A stretch of 60,000 bases of DNA from Antedon mediterranea. Taxonomy: Eukaryota > Echinodermata > Crinoidea > Comatulida > Antedonidae. The translations under genes were made by a program, and so were the position numbers. Below, in pieces: positions 13,301 through 26,000 of this stretch; the first letter of the stretch is position 1; the number at the start of each line of letters is the position of its first letter. The stretch is from assembly GCF_964355755.1 (NCBI RefSeq), contig NC_092670.1, forward strand, positions 18,043,201-18,103,200, given 5' to 3'. The notes below the pieces were generated by a model that was not told the DNA's origin, searched no databases, and saw only the letters and a program-made list of their open reading frames with translations.

Positions 13301-14505
13301 AAATATAGTCCTCCAATGTATATTTAAAGTTTTTCAATTAACTAATAATGGATCTAGCTTGTTTGTATCCAACATTGTTTAGACCGATCCATTAAATTGA
13401 TCATGTGCCCTGGGCAACATAACAATTCTTTTAGGGCTTATTGCTATAAGCTGAATAACAAATCCATGACAGACAGAATCAAATGAAGCTCAGATTGGTC
13501 TTAAAAGCATTAAATGGAATTCTAAAAATAACAATCTTTCTTTTTCAATAAGAAAGTAATTCCAGTTTTATGTAAACAAGGTCTTCTGTACATGAAATCT
13601 ATTATAAGCACAATTTTCTTAAATAAAAACGATGGATGTATACGACTCATTGGATGTTTGAAATTGCCGCAGTAATTCATACAAATTCATGTAAACAGTT
13701 AAAATGTAATTTAATACGACTTACTTAGTAGTGATTAATGTGTATTCATTCCATTAAAAAAGATCAACATATTGAATCATTTCAAACATTGATGAGTATT
13801 TATGAATCTGAAGCTTTCCTGGGAATCAAGTAATCATGTAATATAAGGTAAAGCCCATCGGCTTCTCCTTTCTTTTTAGGATTCTAGGGTGGGCTTCATT
13901 TCGAGAAAGGCTCCTATTTAAGATGAACTTCTTATTTAAATTACCTTTGAAAACTAAAAAGAATGGCTTCTAAATGAAGCTACTACAAGAAGATGCAATC
14001 AAAGTACCATTCGGAAAACAATAAACTATAAAATAAATGTACGAAGCATGATTGTTGAGATAATTAAGGGTTGTAGGTCATTACAAATTGATATTTCAGA
14101 CACGTTTCTTTCTTGAAAAGGAGCTCAGGATTGGATTCGAACCATGGAATAAAGAAAACCTATGGTCTTTCACGGTTCAGCCACTAATTTAGCCAACTGC
14201 GCTGTGCTGCTCTATTTATTTCATTACTGCACATAAAGACATATGAAAACAAAAAACAAAAACTTACAAATAAAGATGTCCAGCAATATCTCTCCGTCTA
14301 TCTGTTCAATTGTGCAAAAAGCAGAAACTATTACTGTTTTAAATAAAATCAATGTTAAATGTCAAAACAATTGTTATTTACAATCACCACTAGTTAAAAG
14401 TTTTAGATATAGAAACATAGCAGATAAGAAGTATTAATACAATTATTATTATTACAAAAAACTGTACTCACCATTTTTTCTGTGAAACTTAAGCTTTGAT
14501 GACAT
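7361..14505 (-). CDS. 5' part of an unrecognised gene (two exons)
   Basis: Exon 1 coding part is 14505-14472: the ATG has good context (GTCACCATGTC), codes MSSKLKFHRKN plus one base, and is followed by donor GTGAGT. An in-frame stop lies 26 codons upstream. Exon 2 is 7422-7361, between acceptor TTTCACAG and donor GTAAGC. It joins in phase to give DLAYRQHRLLNTIDFLKIVFK-like sequence (the first codon is split across the intron). The 62-nt exon has clean borders and is unlikely by chance. I do not recognise the family. The rest of the gene must lie further left or outside the window. Intron 1 is about 7 kb and filled with repeats. An alternative is that the 14.5-kb exon belongs to the HS1BP3 transcript, since an acceptor-like site (CTGAAAG) just upstream would also be in phase. 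The Kozak context and upstream stop favour a separate gene. Confidence 0.5.
8531..8845. repeat. 102-bp tandem repeat, three copies
   Basis: The unit includes CATGACCCATAGGACCA, GGCAGTATTTACTGGATT, GGCATGTCCATTA and CCAAAATACAG. Units start near 8531, 8634 and 8736, with a partial fourth ending at 8850. Divergence is only a few percent. Confidence 0.92.
9521..9648. mobile_element. MITE family A, copy 3
   Basis: Family A hairpin: AAAAAGTGTGATG, then TGATATGACATCATTG, then TGGGCACATCACA and the right end GATAGTGTAGACAGAGCTT. Confidence 0.8.
9773..9850. mobile_element. MITE family B, left half copy
   Basis: Starts TAAGCTTGGTTCCAAC, followed by AACGCAAGCAATTTGACC and AATCACGATCA, matching the left half of the family B element at 56603-56759. 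The right arm is lost. Confidence 0.65.
11443..11467. repeat. (CTGT)n microsatellite
   Basis: Six perfect or near-perfect CTGT units in the intron of the unrecognised minus-strand gene. Confidence 0.9.
11594..11722. mobile_element. Possible small inverted-repeat element
   Basis: The left end AGGAGGGTATGCGGAC is matched, inverted, by GTCCCCATACCGTCCT at the right, and a central hairpin (TAGACG / CGTCTA) lies between them. It has more GC than its surroundings. It directly follows an (AT)n run at 11578-11594. Confidence 0.45.
12733..12880. mobile_element. MITE family A, copy 4
   Basis: Family A hairpin starting TTACTAGTTTGATAAAAAAG and ending GATAGTGTAGACAAGGCTTAA. The central GTGATATG block is duplicated. 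Confidence 0.8.
13160..13305. repeat. About 21-bp tandem repeat
   Basis: Five to six imperfect units of the type GACATCAAACAGTGATCTCT in the intron of the unrecognised minus-strand gene. Confidence 0.75.
14110..14205 (-). mobile_element. tRNA-like SINE relic
   Basis: On the minus strand a tRNA-like segment reads GCGCAGTTGGCTAAATTAG (A-box-like) and, 50 bp on, GGTTCGAATCC (B-box). It does not fold as a full tRNA and no conserved body was seen, so I call it a degraded SINE head and not a tRNA gene. Confidence 0.4.
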
Positions 14506-14751
14506 GGTGACGCGGAAATCTTTTGTATTACCTCCCTTGCCGATTTGACCGAAGTCTTTCAGGAGAAAAGCGCATTTCTAAACCGTAATTTTACGAATCT
14601 CGTGCTACAAACCATCTTATTATAATTACGTAAAAAGTACAGGACAAATTTTTATCCAAATGTGCCTCAAAACAAATTGTGGAGGTTACCAATGTTTTCC
14701 ACAAAGTGCAAAAATCAGAATGTTTGTTACAAATATTCGAAAGGAACCTAC

Positions 14752-17700
14752 CATTAGGTTTTGGTTTCTCTTGCTTCGGTTTCTCTGGTTTCGGGTCAGC
14801 TGCTCGCATTAAACGGAATAGTTCATTGTCCTCTGCTGACTCTTCATCCTTTGTCAGTTCGTTACCCTCGCTAGATTCAATTTTTGGCTTAGATGTTTTG
14901 GAAGTTCCTCCAAAAAGATTATCTTCTTCATCATCTAAGTCGCCAAACAGGTTAACCTCTTCCCGCTTTTCTCTAAAAAAAATTTTAAACTTAAACGATG
15001 CAATGCACACAATCCAATTAAAAACTTCAATCAGTTCTTGATGTGATACTACTACCCAAGGTAGCTCAAAGAAAGTACTGGAATAAGAATAATAACTGCT
15101 TTAACATCAAAAGAGGCTAAATTTGGACCAGAACATTAACACTCTACTCTCTCATCACGAAAGATGCAATGCACACAAGCCATAGACAGTATGTGCAGTA
15201 CACTGGCCCTTGGTTGTAATCCGTTATCCAAGAAGACTTGTTCTACCATCAGAACTGTGGTCAAGGATGAAACTTGCATCTTAAGGCGCCCTAGCCTTAA
15301 CCGCTTGACTGCAAGCTTAGAAGTAAGATACAGTCACACTGACTTTATGCCCAAAAAATTATACCTTCTCTAGGAATTATGGAAGAAAACTTGAAATTTT
15401 ATTCTGTGTTTTCAACTATAGGTAATAATTGTTGTTTTAATTCCTTTATTTTTAATAGTTTCTGTTGCTAACATGAAGTGGATAGTTCTTTGCTCATTGC
15501 GCTAACTTTTTAAAAAGGTGTTAGAATGTAATAACATTTTAAATGGTAAATTGTAAATCAGAAAGTATCAAAATACAACTTGCATGCACCATACAATTTA
15601 TACATAAGAAACTATAAACTGTTAGTTGAGAAAATTTTCAAAAATTGTAAGATTGTATTTTGATAACCTATCACCAAACTTGTAATTTTTTTTGGTTGGT
15701 ATTGATAAATTGCGTTGAAGATTTTGAAATTCTACTTGACTGATATTACATTAAACGTGTGAAAAAAAAAGCAACAACACTGTTACAGGAGTTTTAGCTT
15801 GCTGGTTAATATTCTCAGACTCCTGGGTTCAATTACTTAAGATTTGTTTATGTAGAAATCTTATTCTTTTTTTTTTTTTTTATTTAACAAAACTGTATAA
15901 TAATGGTTGAGATTTACATAGCGCCATATCTATGATAATAATCATCTATGGACTTACACTATTCAACAACATTTTTCTTCTCTAAGGTTTTCCTCATGTT
16001 GGTGCTGTCGACGACTGGGCTATGTGAGTTGGTACACCGGGGGAACCCTCTACTCATCTTAAAAAATGTACTGGTTTTTTTAAGTGCACACACATATTTT
16101 GTTTACATTTAACCTATAGTTTATAGTCCTCCGCGAAAAAATTGATCTACTACCAGAACTGTGGAGCGAGTGAACCTCGAACCTTTGCCATAAAAATTAA
16201 GGATTACAGTTATACTGTCGTAACTACTCGGCACTCACTCCCACATAAATTATTGCTGTAAATGTGTTGTTTTTCTTCAATATGTAGAGACTAAAGAACC
16301 TTAACATAAACCACTTAAATATACTACTAGCGAATGCTTTTACTATGCCATTTGATTTGTTTTGTTGAGATGTCACAGACAGGATAATGTCAGGTGTGAG
16401 TTATGTTGTAATGCATGTAAAAGAGACATTTCTATTATTTTTGTTAAACGAATAAAGACCATTCTCAAAACACACAACACTGTTTTATTTATTTTTTTCA
16501 TTTATAGGGTGATGCATACATTCCTATTATTATATTTTCAAATTTACCTTGAAGCGACTGCATTGTTCACCAGTTTAAAAAAAAAAGGTTTGTATGAATG
16601 AATGAATCCTTTTACAGGGTCACAAGTAATGTGGATTTTTTAAAAACATTTATCATAATTGACAACCAGAGGTTTTGAAGTCCAATGTATGACACGCTAC
16701 AAATTGAAAAATAGCATGTATGGTAAAATGCCTAATCTACTGTAGAAGAGAGAGATAACAAATTCACATAATAAAGTAAGAAGATAAAAGACCCACTGGC
16801 GACAAGAGAGAAACTTTCAGGTTTAATGATTATACATACATCTTTTGTTCATTGGTCGACTGCTTCTTGTTTTCACCATTTATTTCTTTAGATTGTTTAG
16901 AGGGAGTTCTATTTCTATTTTCAGCTGTCTTTATTTGTTCCTCTGTAAGGCCTGCAAAATAATAAGAACAAAATTGTTTTTTTTCCACTACTTTCAATAT
17001 TAATAATAAAGAATTATTTGTGTCTCTGAAATAATAATCACATTATACACCCTAAAGGAAAATAATAATATTATTCTCCATGTCGTTATAGTTACTCATT
17101 AAAGTAACTTATGAAAGTAAAATGTTTAATCTAAGGTACAGTAGATGCCATTTATTGATTAAAACATTTTATAAAATATTTTATATATTTCTTCCCTTTA
17201 AAGCTCAGGTACAGGCAAGAATTTTAAATATAATATCTGGTTAATTGTACATAAATCAAATATTTAATAACCAAAATCAATACGAAAAAACATGAATTTC
17301 CCTTAATAATAATATGGGCAAATTCAAAATTTGGCAATATTCTGCCATAAAAACCAGGAAGACTTTTTATCAGTATTTAGGTAGTTAACCTACTGTAATG
17401 TAATAACATGTCTGGTGACTCCATAGCTTGAAAATAAAAATCTGAAGTTGAATAAAAATACCAAAAATGTAAAATTCAAGTTAAATTACCTATATTTAGT
17501 CGTCTGTTAACATTTTTTACCACACCGTTTAGTTCATAGCTTTTTAAAATGCCTCTCTATTTACAAAATTTGTGTACAAAAGAATAGAGCTTTTACTGTC
17601 CCCCCCCCCCCCCCCCACTAATAAGAAAGTACTTATTTTCAACAAGCTCGTGTAACACAAATAAAATACCAAAAATGTAATGAAACATAGGGGAAACTAT

Positions 17701-20700
17701 AGATCGATAATTATTGGAGTGTATGATCAATAGAAATTTTTTGCCCGCACCTGGCCTTTAAAACAGAAAGTCTGTCTTTACCTCCGGAGGTATATGTAGT
17801 CGATCACATGCATCTGCTTTATTTATTTATTTCATTTCCCAACCAACAGTGAACTCATGGTTCACCACTTACAGAAGGGAACACAGACAAACACGTACAC
17901 ATACAATAAGAAATATTAAACTAAACTACTAACAATAGGAAGGTTTCGCAACCTTACGAATACGATAACAAAAACGGATACGTCATACATTTGTGAAACT
18001 TTTGAGCTGATCCCCATTTCGTATTCGTAAAGCGTATTCGTGTTGACGAATATCACCAGTCATATTCGTAACTACAAAACGAGTATAGTTTTTGATCTAT
18101 TTTGCACATTTTGCATTTGAATCAGGAATGATTCATGATTATAATATAATTATAGATTTATTGAAAGTAATTTACTAAAGTAATTTACTAAAATGCCAAG
18201 TCAATTTTGATAAATAGCAGTTTTTAAAGTCCTCACTCGCTTTGATGTTACACTAGGCCTAGGCAGCCAAGCACCAAGCAACACGTACCTGCGCTTTGCT
18301 CAAATTTACCGCAGTCATATTTTGGACGACGCGCCTCAATATTTCGTTGCCATGCAAAACAGATTTTTTTATGGCTTAAAACGAATACGTGTGCGTGACG
18401 TATCCGTTTTCGTTATCGTATTCGTAAGATTGAGAAACCTCTCTATTGTTACGAAACTTACGGAGATCATTACTAAAAATATCTAACTAAGGGTTTCTTA
18501 AAGTAAAGAATTATAAGTTTGACTTATTCTACTAATAAAACCATTTTTTAAAACATTTACTCTACTAAAAGAAATATGGAAAGAGGATTTCTTCTAAGAC
18601 GACAACAAGGTACTCTAAGATAAAAATAAAACTAAGTTACAGTCAAATAAAGAATTAACACATTTATACAAAAAAAACAAGATCAAAAAAGGTTCTACAG
18701 GACTCAGGAGATTGGACATGGAAATGAAAATCAAGATTCTGGTTGTGGCTGATGTAGCGTAAAAAAACGGCTATGCAGACGCTGAATGCGCGTAGACTGA
18801 GTTTTCGAAATAGAACTAAAAATAACAGAACTAAAGTTGAGAATTGATAGATTGAAAAATAAAGGTGGATTTTGGTTTGCCTGTCAAAATGTTTACAATT
18901 AATACGCCACATCAGCCCAAGCAGTCAATTGCAACAAGATAAGCAATGTGAAAAGAAAAACAAAGGGAACTATCAATAAAAACACCAAGATCTTTTTGCG
19001 ATTGCACCCTATTAATGGGATTGTCATTAATTAAATAATTATGAAATAAAGTGTTCTTTTTCAAAGTAATATAGTTAAAATATTGAACTTTACTGGATTG
19101 AGGGACATATCCCACAAAGCAACATAATTTGTCCAAGTCCACCCGAAGCCTGTCAGCATCCCTCAACAATTTGATTTAATGTACAGGTTTTTGGATATGA
19201 GTAGTTTTACAAAAACCTATTTCTTTTCACATTCACCCATTTGTAATTTCTGTTCTATTGTTTACAGGTGAAATGCTGCATGGTTACATAACCATTACAC
19301 CAAATTCATATACACATGGTTGTAGTGAAATTAGCCCAATCACTTACAGTATTAAGACACAAAAATAATTTTTTTTTTTCAGGGAAATCTTATTTAGGAG
19401 AATTTACAGAGGCAAAGGTATGCACTCTCAGAGTGGCATTCTAGTTCTAGGAAAATTTTGGGTTTAAATTAATTTTTTTTTCAATTAATTTAATGATCAT
19501 CTAACTAATGCATTCACCAAGATCATAATTTACCTCCGCCAAGGAGGTATATGCAATCGGTAGCGTGTGTTTGTTACTTGGCCAAATTGAAAATTGGCCA
19601 ATTATGTTGATTGGTGCGGTTTGTGTGTGTGTGTGTTTGTTTGTCATCACTCTAGCGCTCACAATTTTGATTCGAATGAGTCCTAATTACTACCATACAT
19701 GTCTCCTGGTGCAAGGACGACACTGCCCAATTTTGGTTAAAATCCGGACCACGGTCCCAATTCTGTACCACTTTTTAGATTATGTTCAGACCTGCTAGTG
19801 TTAAAAGATAGGACAGAATTTTCAAAAGCCGGTGAGCAGTCTTAAGGTAACAAGTAAACTAAAATTAGATTTTCTCGAGAACTACTTGTCCAAAAAACTT
19901 CATTTTTGTACAAGAGGCATGAGTTATAATTTGTGATTTGTAATTTTAAAACATAATTTGATTTAATGTGCACGTTTTTTGATGCGAGTAGTTTAAAAAA
20001 CCTATTTCTTTTTAAATTCACTCGTTTGATTTTCGCGTTGCTGTTCTATTGTTATTCAACTGAAGCTATTGTTAATTGTGAAATTAGCCTCAATCACAAA
20101 CAGCATTAAGACCCACACAAATATATATATATTTTTTTTTTCCGGAGACATCTTAGAGAATTTTACAGTAGGCGAATTTATGCACTCTCGGAGTGGCTTT
20201 CTAGTTAAATTATGTAAATAAGCACATATTTTTAATTCCAGAAAATGATTCCATTGTTATTTGATAGTTCAAATTGAATATCATTTTACGTGATTAAAAT
20301 AAAGTCGTTTTTAATACACAACAAATCATGTCTTTAACTACCCACCTGTAGTTGTAGGTGGAAAGAGACAACGTGATTGCCTACAGTCACATAAAATAAC
20401 AATTTTTTTACAATATGGAAGCTGAAATCGAACATTTTGAATATTTTAGGTTAAAGGCAAAAATATGGGAGAGGGAATATAAACATTTAGAACAAACTCG
20501 AAGGAAATGTCAACTTAATAACATGTCAAAAATATTTATATATGGCCTAAGCTCTTAGTATAGATACTGTACCTCCACCACTAGTGGGGATTAAATTGTC
20601 TTTAAAAATCAAGCACCTTTAAAAGTTAGTGAGAGCGATAGGCTTATTTCTTTAAATAAAGGTTTGTCGAAAAACAAAGAGAAAGGAAAGATAGGAAGGA

Positions 20701-22973
20701 AAAAGTGTATTATCACTTACCGAGAAAAGTTAACACAATACTACTGAAGCATATCTTTGGATTTTGAGCTATGGCTTTCATAAGCTTATCGAATGCTATA
20801 CGTCTTTCTGACTGTGTACTATCCTTCATCATTAGTAATTTCTTTGGCAGGTCGGGCAAGATGGTAGCAGGGTACTTTTCTCCTAAAGCTTTGTGAAGTG
20901 CTTCAAATTGGTTGTACCTTTTAGGAACCTGTAGAATACATAATGCATTAGTTGCCTTTATATAATACCTAAATAAATTCCTGTCATTTGATTGGACGAT
21001 TGTGAGTCACATGGCATGCAATAGTACGCACTATTTAACGATCGTTTAATACTATTTTTTTCTTTTTTCGCGGACAAAAAAATTCTTTTCGCATATGAAA
21101 AAAAATACAAAATTACCAATACCAGAGATGTCTCTGCCATTCCTGTGATTCATTTGTCGTCTCGTGGAAATATAATCTTTCATTATTCTCCCTAACCTCG
21201 CATTATTTGTACCATTCCACAAATATAAAACATTCATTATTTACATATTCAGGGCAGTCGCAGGACTATTTTAAGGAGGTTGCCTAAGAGTCCAGGGCCA
21301 TAATAGAAACCAAGTATTTGCGGCACAGGCCCCCATGGTGGGGGCTGTGGCGAAGCAAATTTTGTAAAATGACACCACCTCTAGGTGACCGGAAATGGTA
21401 CTCTTACGTAAAATTCACGATTAATGGCACCTCTAGTTTTCGCGGCAAATGACACTCTATATCTATCGGGCTACAGTACAGCAGTATTTATCCCGCCTAT
21501 TTTTCCGCCGGTAAAACACGCGACTAAGGATAACAATTTTTGCGTTCAATGCGAACGTCGGAAAGTCCCACACAAACTTACTTCCGGTAAGGTAATATTA
21601 TTCTAGCAATTATAATCAATTAATACAAATTAATTACTAGGCCATTATCAATTAATAATTTTAAAAAGTTAGACAGAAAATATGAAGCTGCCGCTATAAA
21701 TATATTGAGCAAAACGTTGAATTTTATTATTTTGAAATAAATGCTAAATAAGTCAGTAAAACAACAATTTCCAAAATTCATTTTCATTTATCCACTATAC
21801 TGTACAACAGTGTTGCTCAATCCACACTCAAGAAAAGAAAATATGATCGAAATTTGCAGAAATAAATTACACTGTTATTTCAAAGTTTTGAATGTACGTA
21901 ATTAGGCCTACTACAGAAATTCGGCCTAATATTACGGACATAGGGAAATGAAGATAGGGGTACTACACTACTAATACTTAAATGATGTTGAATCCCCGGC
22001 AAAATGCAATAATTAAGGACAAATCAACGACCTATATGACCGGGGGTTTTCCACGTACTGTATCTTCTCATGACGCACACAAGCAATCCAAAAAAATAAG
22101 CTGACCGCCGTTAAATTGTGCACCTATAACTTTACGCTGCAGTCAGTCAATTTACATATAGACTTTTCCAACCCTGGACTTCTGTAACGTTAATGGTTAA
22201 TATATATAATGAAATGGGATCTAAATTTTAATTTAGTGGCAGGAAAAAACATTTATTATGAAATTAAGGGTGTTGCCCGGGCAACTGGGGCAACACCCCT
22301 GTGTCCGCCCCTGATATTAGTGTACAGTCTGCATATCTGATTTGTTTTTTCAATCTACATCATCATGTAATCATCGTCATCAAACAGAGCAAAATTGCAT
22401 CGGTAGCCGGCATTGGTGTTTGGGAAGGGAGGTTGTGTCATTCGCCGGTATTCTGGCGGATAGCAAAGCATTGTTGTTGTTTGTGAGAGGAGGTTGTGTC
22501 TTCGGTCTTCCAACCAACTGTATATAACAAAACAAGCTCTCGAACGTGAAATAGTGCGCTTATTTTGAAAAACATGACCCATAATTGTTCAATCAAATGA
22601 AAGAACTGTCATGGCCAATATAATTTACTACTAGAGGCGAAACTCGAAAATGCCACTGAATATCAAATGTGTCTTGTGTCTAATTCTCACATTTAGCAAT
22701 GCTTGCCTCAGCACTAGCTTGACACCCAAATCAACAACATTTGTAAAAAGTACAGTATTTTAAAAAAGTACATTCGTTCGTTCGTTTTTATTTCACAATG
22801 CATCAAACTTAATATTTTTACATAATAAGTATTAAATAAAAAAATGCAAAGCCTGGAAAAGACCAAATAAGCTCAATATAGAGCTTTAAGCCTGGATTCA
22901 CCAGTACAAAATACACTAATAATTGTATCAATTACAATAGACAATAATTAAATATTAATTAAAGTAGTAGAAA

Positions 22974-23017
<44 letters not shown>

Positions 23018-26000
23018 TTTTATATTTTTTTTATACACAATTACGCTACAGGACAATACAAACACAACAAGAGGACAAACGTAAAGGGTATAGTATATGT
23101 ACTATCATATATACTTGCAGGAGGTGAGACAAAAAAAAAAGTTTGATGAAAAAGTTTTATTAATACGATCTGTATTGTGATAAAAGGAATTGTTTATATT
23201 TGGATTTGAATGTATTTAAGTTATTAGTATTTAGTAAGGATTGACTTAAATTATTCCATACTAGAGGACCATGGTATTTGATAGAATTCCGGATTGTGTT
23301 ATGGGTTAAATTTATTGTGGCGTAATTGTTGGCGTTTCTTGTATTGTAGTTGTGAAATTCATTATTTTTGATGAAGAAATGTTTGAAAATATTTGGAAGT
23401 TGATTGTTTGAATATCTGTGCATGAATGTGGCGATTTGTAATTTGTTAATATCGAAGATGTTTAGGGTATTAAGTTTAAAGAAAAGGGACTTTGTGTGGG
23501 CTATATAGTGAGAATTGGTACAAATGCGAATAGCCCGTTTTTGGAGTTTAAAGAGTTTGTCTAATTTAGAAATATGTGTGGAAGCCCATGGACAGAGAGT
23601 TTTATTTTTAGTATCTGTAATTCCCCAAGCAATGTTACAATAGGATAGATAAGGTAAAATTAATGTGTTATATAAAGAAAAGAGGATATTAGAGGGTAGA
23701 ATATATTTAAGTTTTTTTAAGACACCGATGTTTTTTGAAATTTTATTAGCTATATTTGTTATATGGGTTTTCCAGTTTAAGTTATCATCTATAGTTACAC
23801 CAAGGAACTGAGAATAAGTAACCCTTTTGATAGGAGTGTTTTCTATATGGATTGTGTTTTGATTGTCATTGCATGTTCTATTTGGAGAAAAGTGTATATA
23901 TTCAGTTTTGTTTATATTTAGTGAGAGTCTATTAAGTTTAAGCCAGTGAGATATATGTTTTATTTCCTTATTAAAAATTCTAGTTAAGGTGTTGTAGTCA
24001 GGATGGGAGGAAAAAATGTTTGTGTCGTCAGCAAACAGGACGTATTCAAAAGAGTAGGAAGCGTTGATGATGTCGTTGACATAGATGAGAAAAAGTAGAG
24101 GACCAAGAATTGATCCTTGGGGCACACCGCATGTTATGGGAAGAACTTCTGAGGAGTAGGAGCCGAAAGAGGTGATTTGTTGTCTGTTTTGAAGATAGTT
24201 AGAAAGTAGAGATAGAGGAGTTCCACGGATTCCATAGTGACTAAGTTTAGTTAAAAGAATTGTGTGGTTAATAGTGTCAAATGCTTTAGACAAGTCCAAA
24301 AATAAGCCAATAGTATGGTGGTTTTTAGATAAGGCGTTAGAGATTTTACTTTGAATGTCCAGGATTGCAAGATCAGTAGAATGTTTTGGTCTGAAGCCAT
24401 ATTGGTTATCATGAAAAGATTTATGTGAAGAAAGAAAGTTGTAAAGTCTTAAGTCTTATTGTACATATTAAAAAAAATAATGTTTGTATCAATTCAATTT
24501 TTGTTTGGTCAAAGTGAAAAGTGAATAACTAACTATTATGTGACATTAAAATGGCATACCTAAAAAAAAAATTTTTTATTATTTTTTTAGGGGAAAATAT
24601 ATTTTTAAGTCTTATTGTAAATGCGGTCCGTTATAAACTGGAATACATTGATATTTTTTGTTCATCTGTGATAATGATATGTCAAACTTTTCAGCAAGAA
24701 TACCTCAGACCTGAGGTTGAGAAAGTTTGCCGCAAACTACATTTCTGGTATACTTGTTTTCTCTTTTTATCATAAATTAACCATAGAATTTACATTTAAT
24801 TTAAAGTAATATGCATTATTTTTACAAAACATAAAACAATTGTAGGGAATAGGTCTGAAAGCGTGTCAAATCTATTAACAATGAAAACCTCCCGGAATTG
24901 TTAACTTCTGGGAATATGTATTTAAAAACTATGTGATGACTAACCATGAATTGGACATTTTCATCAGAATCTGATTTGAAAATAGAATTACTGGTGATGA
25001 CAATGACCTGAAACTCTTCATCTGTCAGTAATCTGCCAACCTTCTCTTTTACGGTCGGAACACTGATGTCTATCCCGGTTACAGTGTTTTTTATTTCCCT
25101 ACAAAAATGATATAAACCAGAAATAATTAGTTAGTGGATGGGAAAATAAATTACAGACAGTAGTGCCGAAAACTCCAATGGGTGAGTGGCCGAGCGGTTA
25201 AGACAGTGGAACCGTAATCACGTAGCCATAACATCGGCAGGGGTTCGAGGCTCACTCACTCCATGGTTCTGGTGGTAGAACGAGTCTTTTCGGATAAGGA
25301 CTATAAACCGTAGGTCCAGTGTACACAACTTGCTCGTGTGCACTTTAAAGAACCTAGTACATCTTTCGAGACGAGTAGGGAGTTACCCCGGTGTATTAGT
25401 ACATCACAGCCACTGATCACCAACTGGGCCCTCTGGGAGACCAGTCTTTGACATGACTGAAGAGGTTACCCAGTATAAATATATATTTCAATCAATCAAT
25501 CAATCAATGGTACGGTATGGTACGGTATGGTCCTAACTACACATTCTATATTGCGATGATGACATCAGTCTTTGGTGCATATATAAAGTAGTAGTATGGA
25601 TAGGGTCCTACTAAAACCCCTCCTGAGTGCACGAAAAACATAAATAGGCCTACGCCTCTAGGCCTATATAATATTATTATACAACTGTTCTGATCTGTTT
25701 GGTCTTCGGGCGTTTATTTCAGTATCTCGGGTTGTTCAGGCATTCTCCCAGCAGGTTTTAGTAGGACCGGTAGTATAAAACAATAGGAACCTAGGCTAGG
25801 CCTTCTGCTGTCTGTTTATCAGGTCTAAGCCAGAATCATGTGACACTTCCAGCATGCAGACTACAGTCTACTAGGTTCTGATTCAGCACACAACAAAAAC
25901 AAAACAATCCTCCTGACTGACCTGGTCGTCTGCCTAGGCCCTATATATGTGTCTGTATAAACTATCTTAATACCTAATTATATTACGTAATATTATTAAT

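Noticed and set aside
14679-15041. A 120-codon plus-strand frame
   Set aside because: It is the antisense shadow of the HS1BP3 exon at 14972-14752.
25180-25265. A functional tRNA-Leu or tRNA-Ser gene
   Set aside because: A and B boxes are present but the acceptor stem and anticodon arm do not fold well, and a SINE body and tail follow directly.
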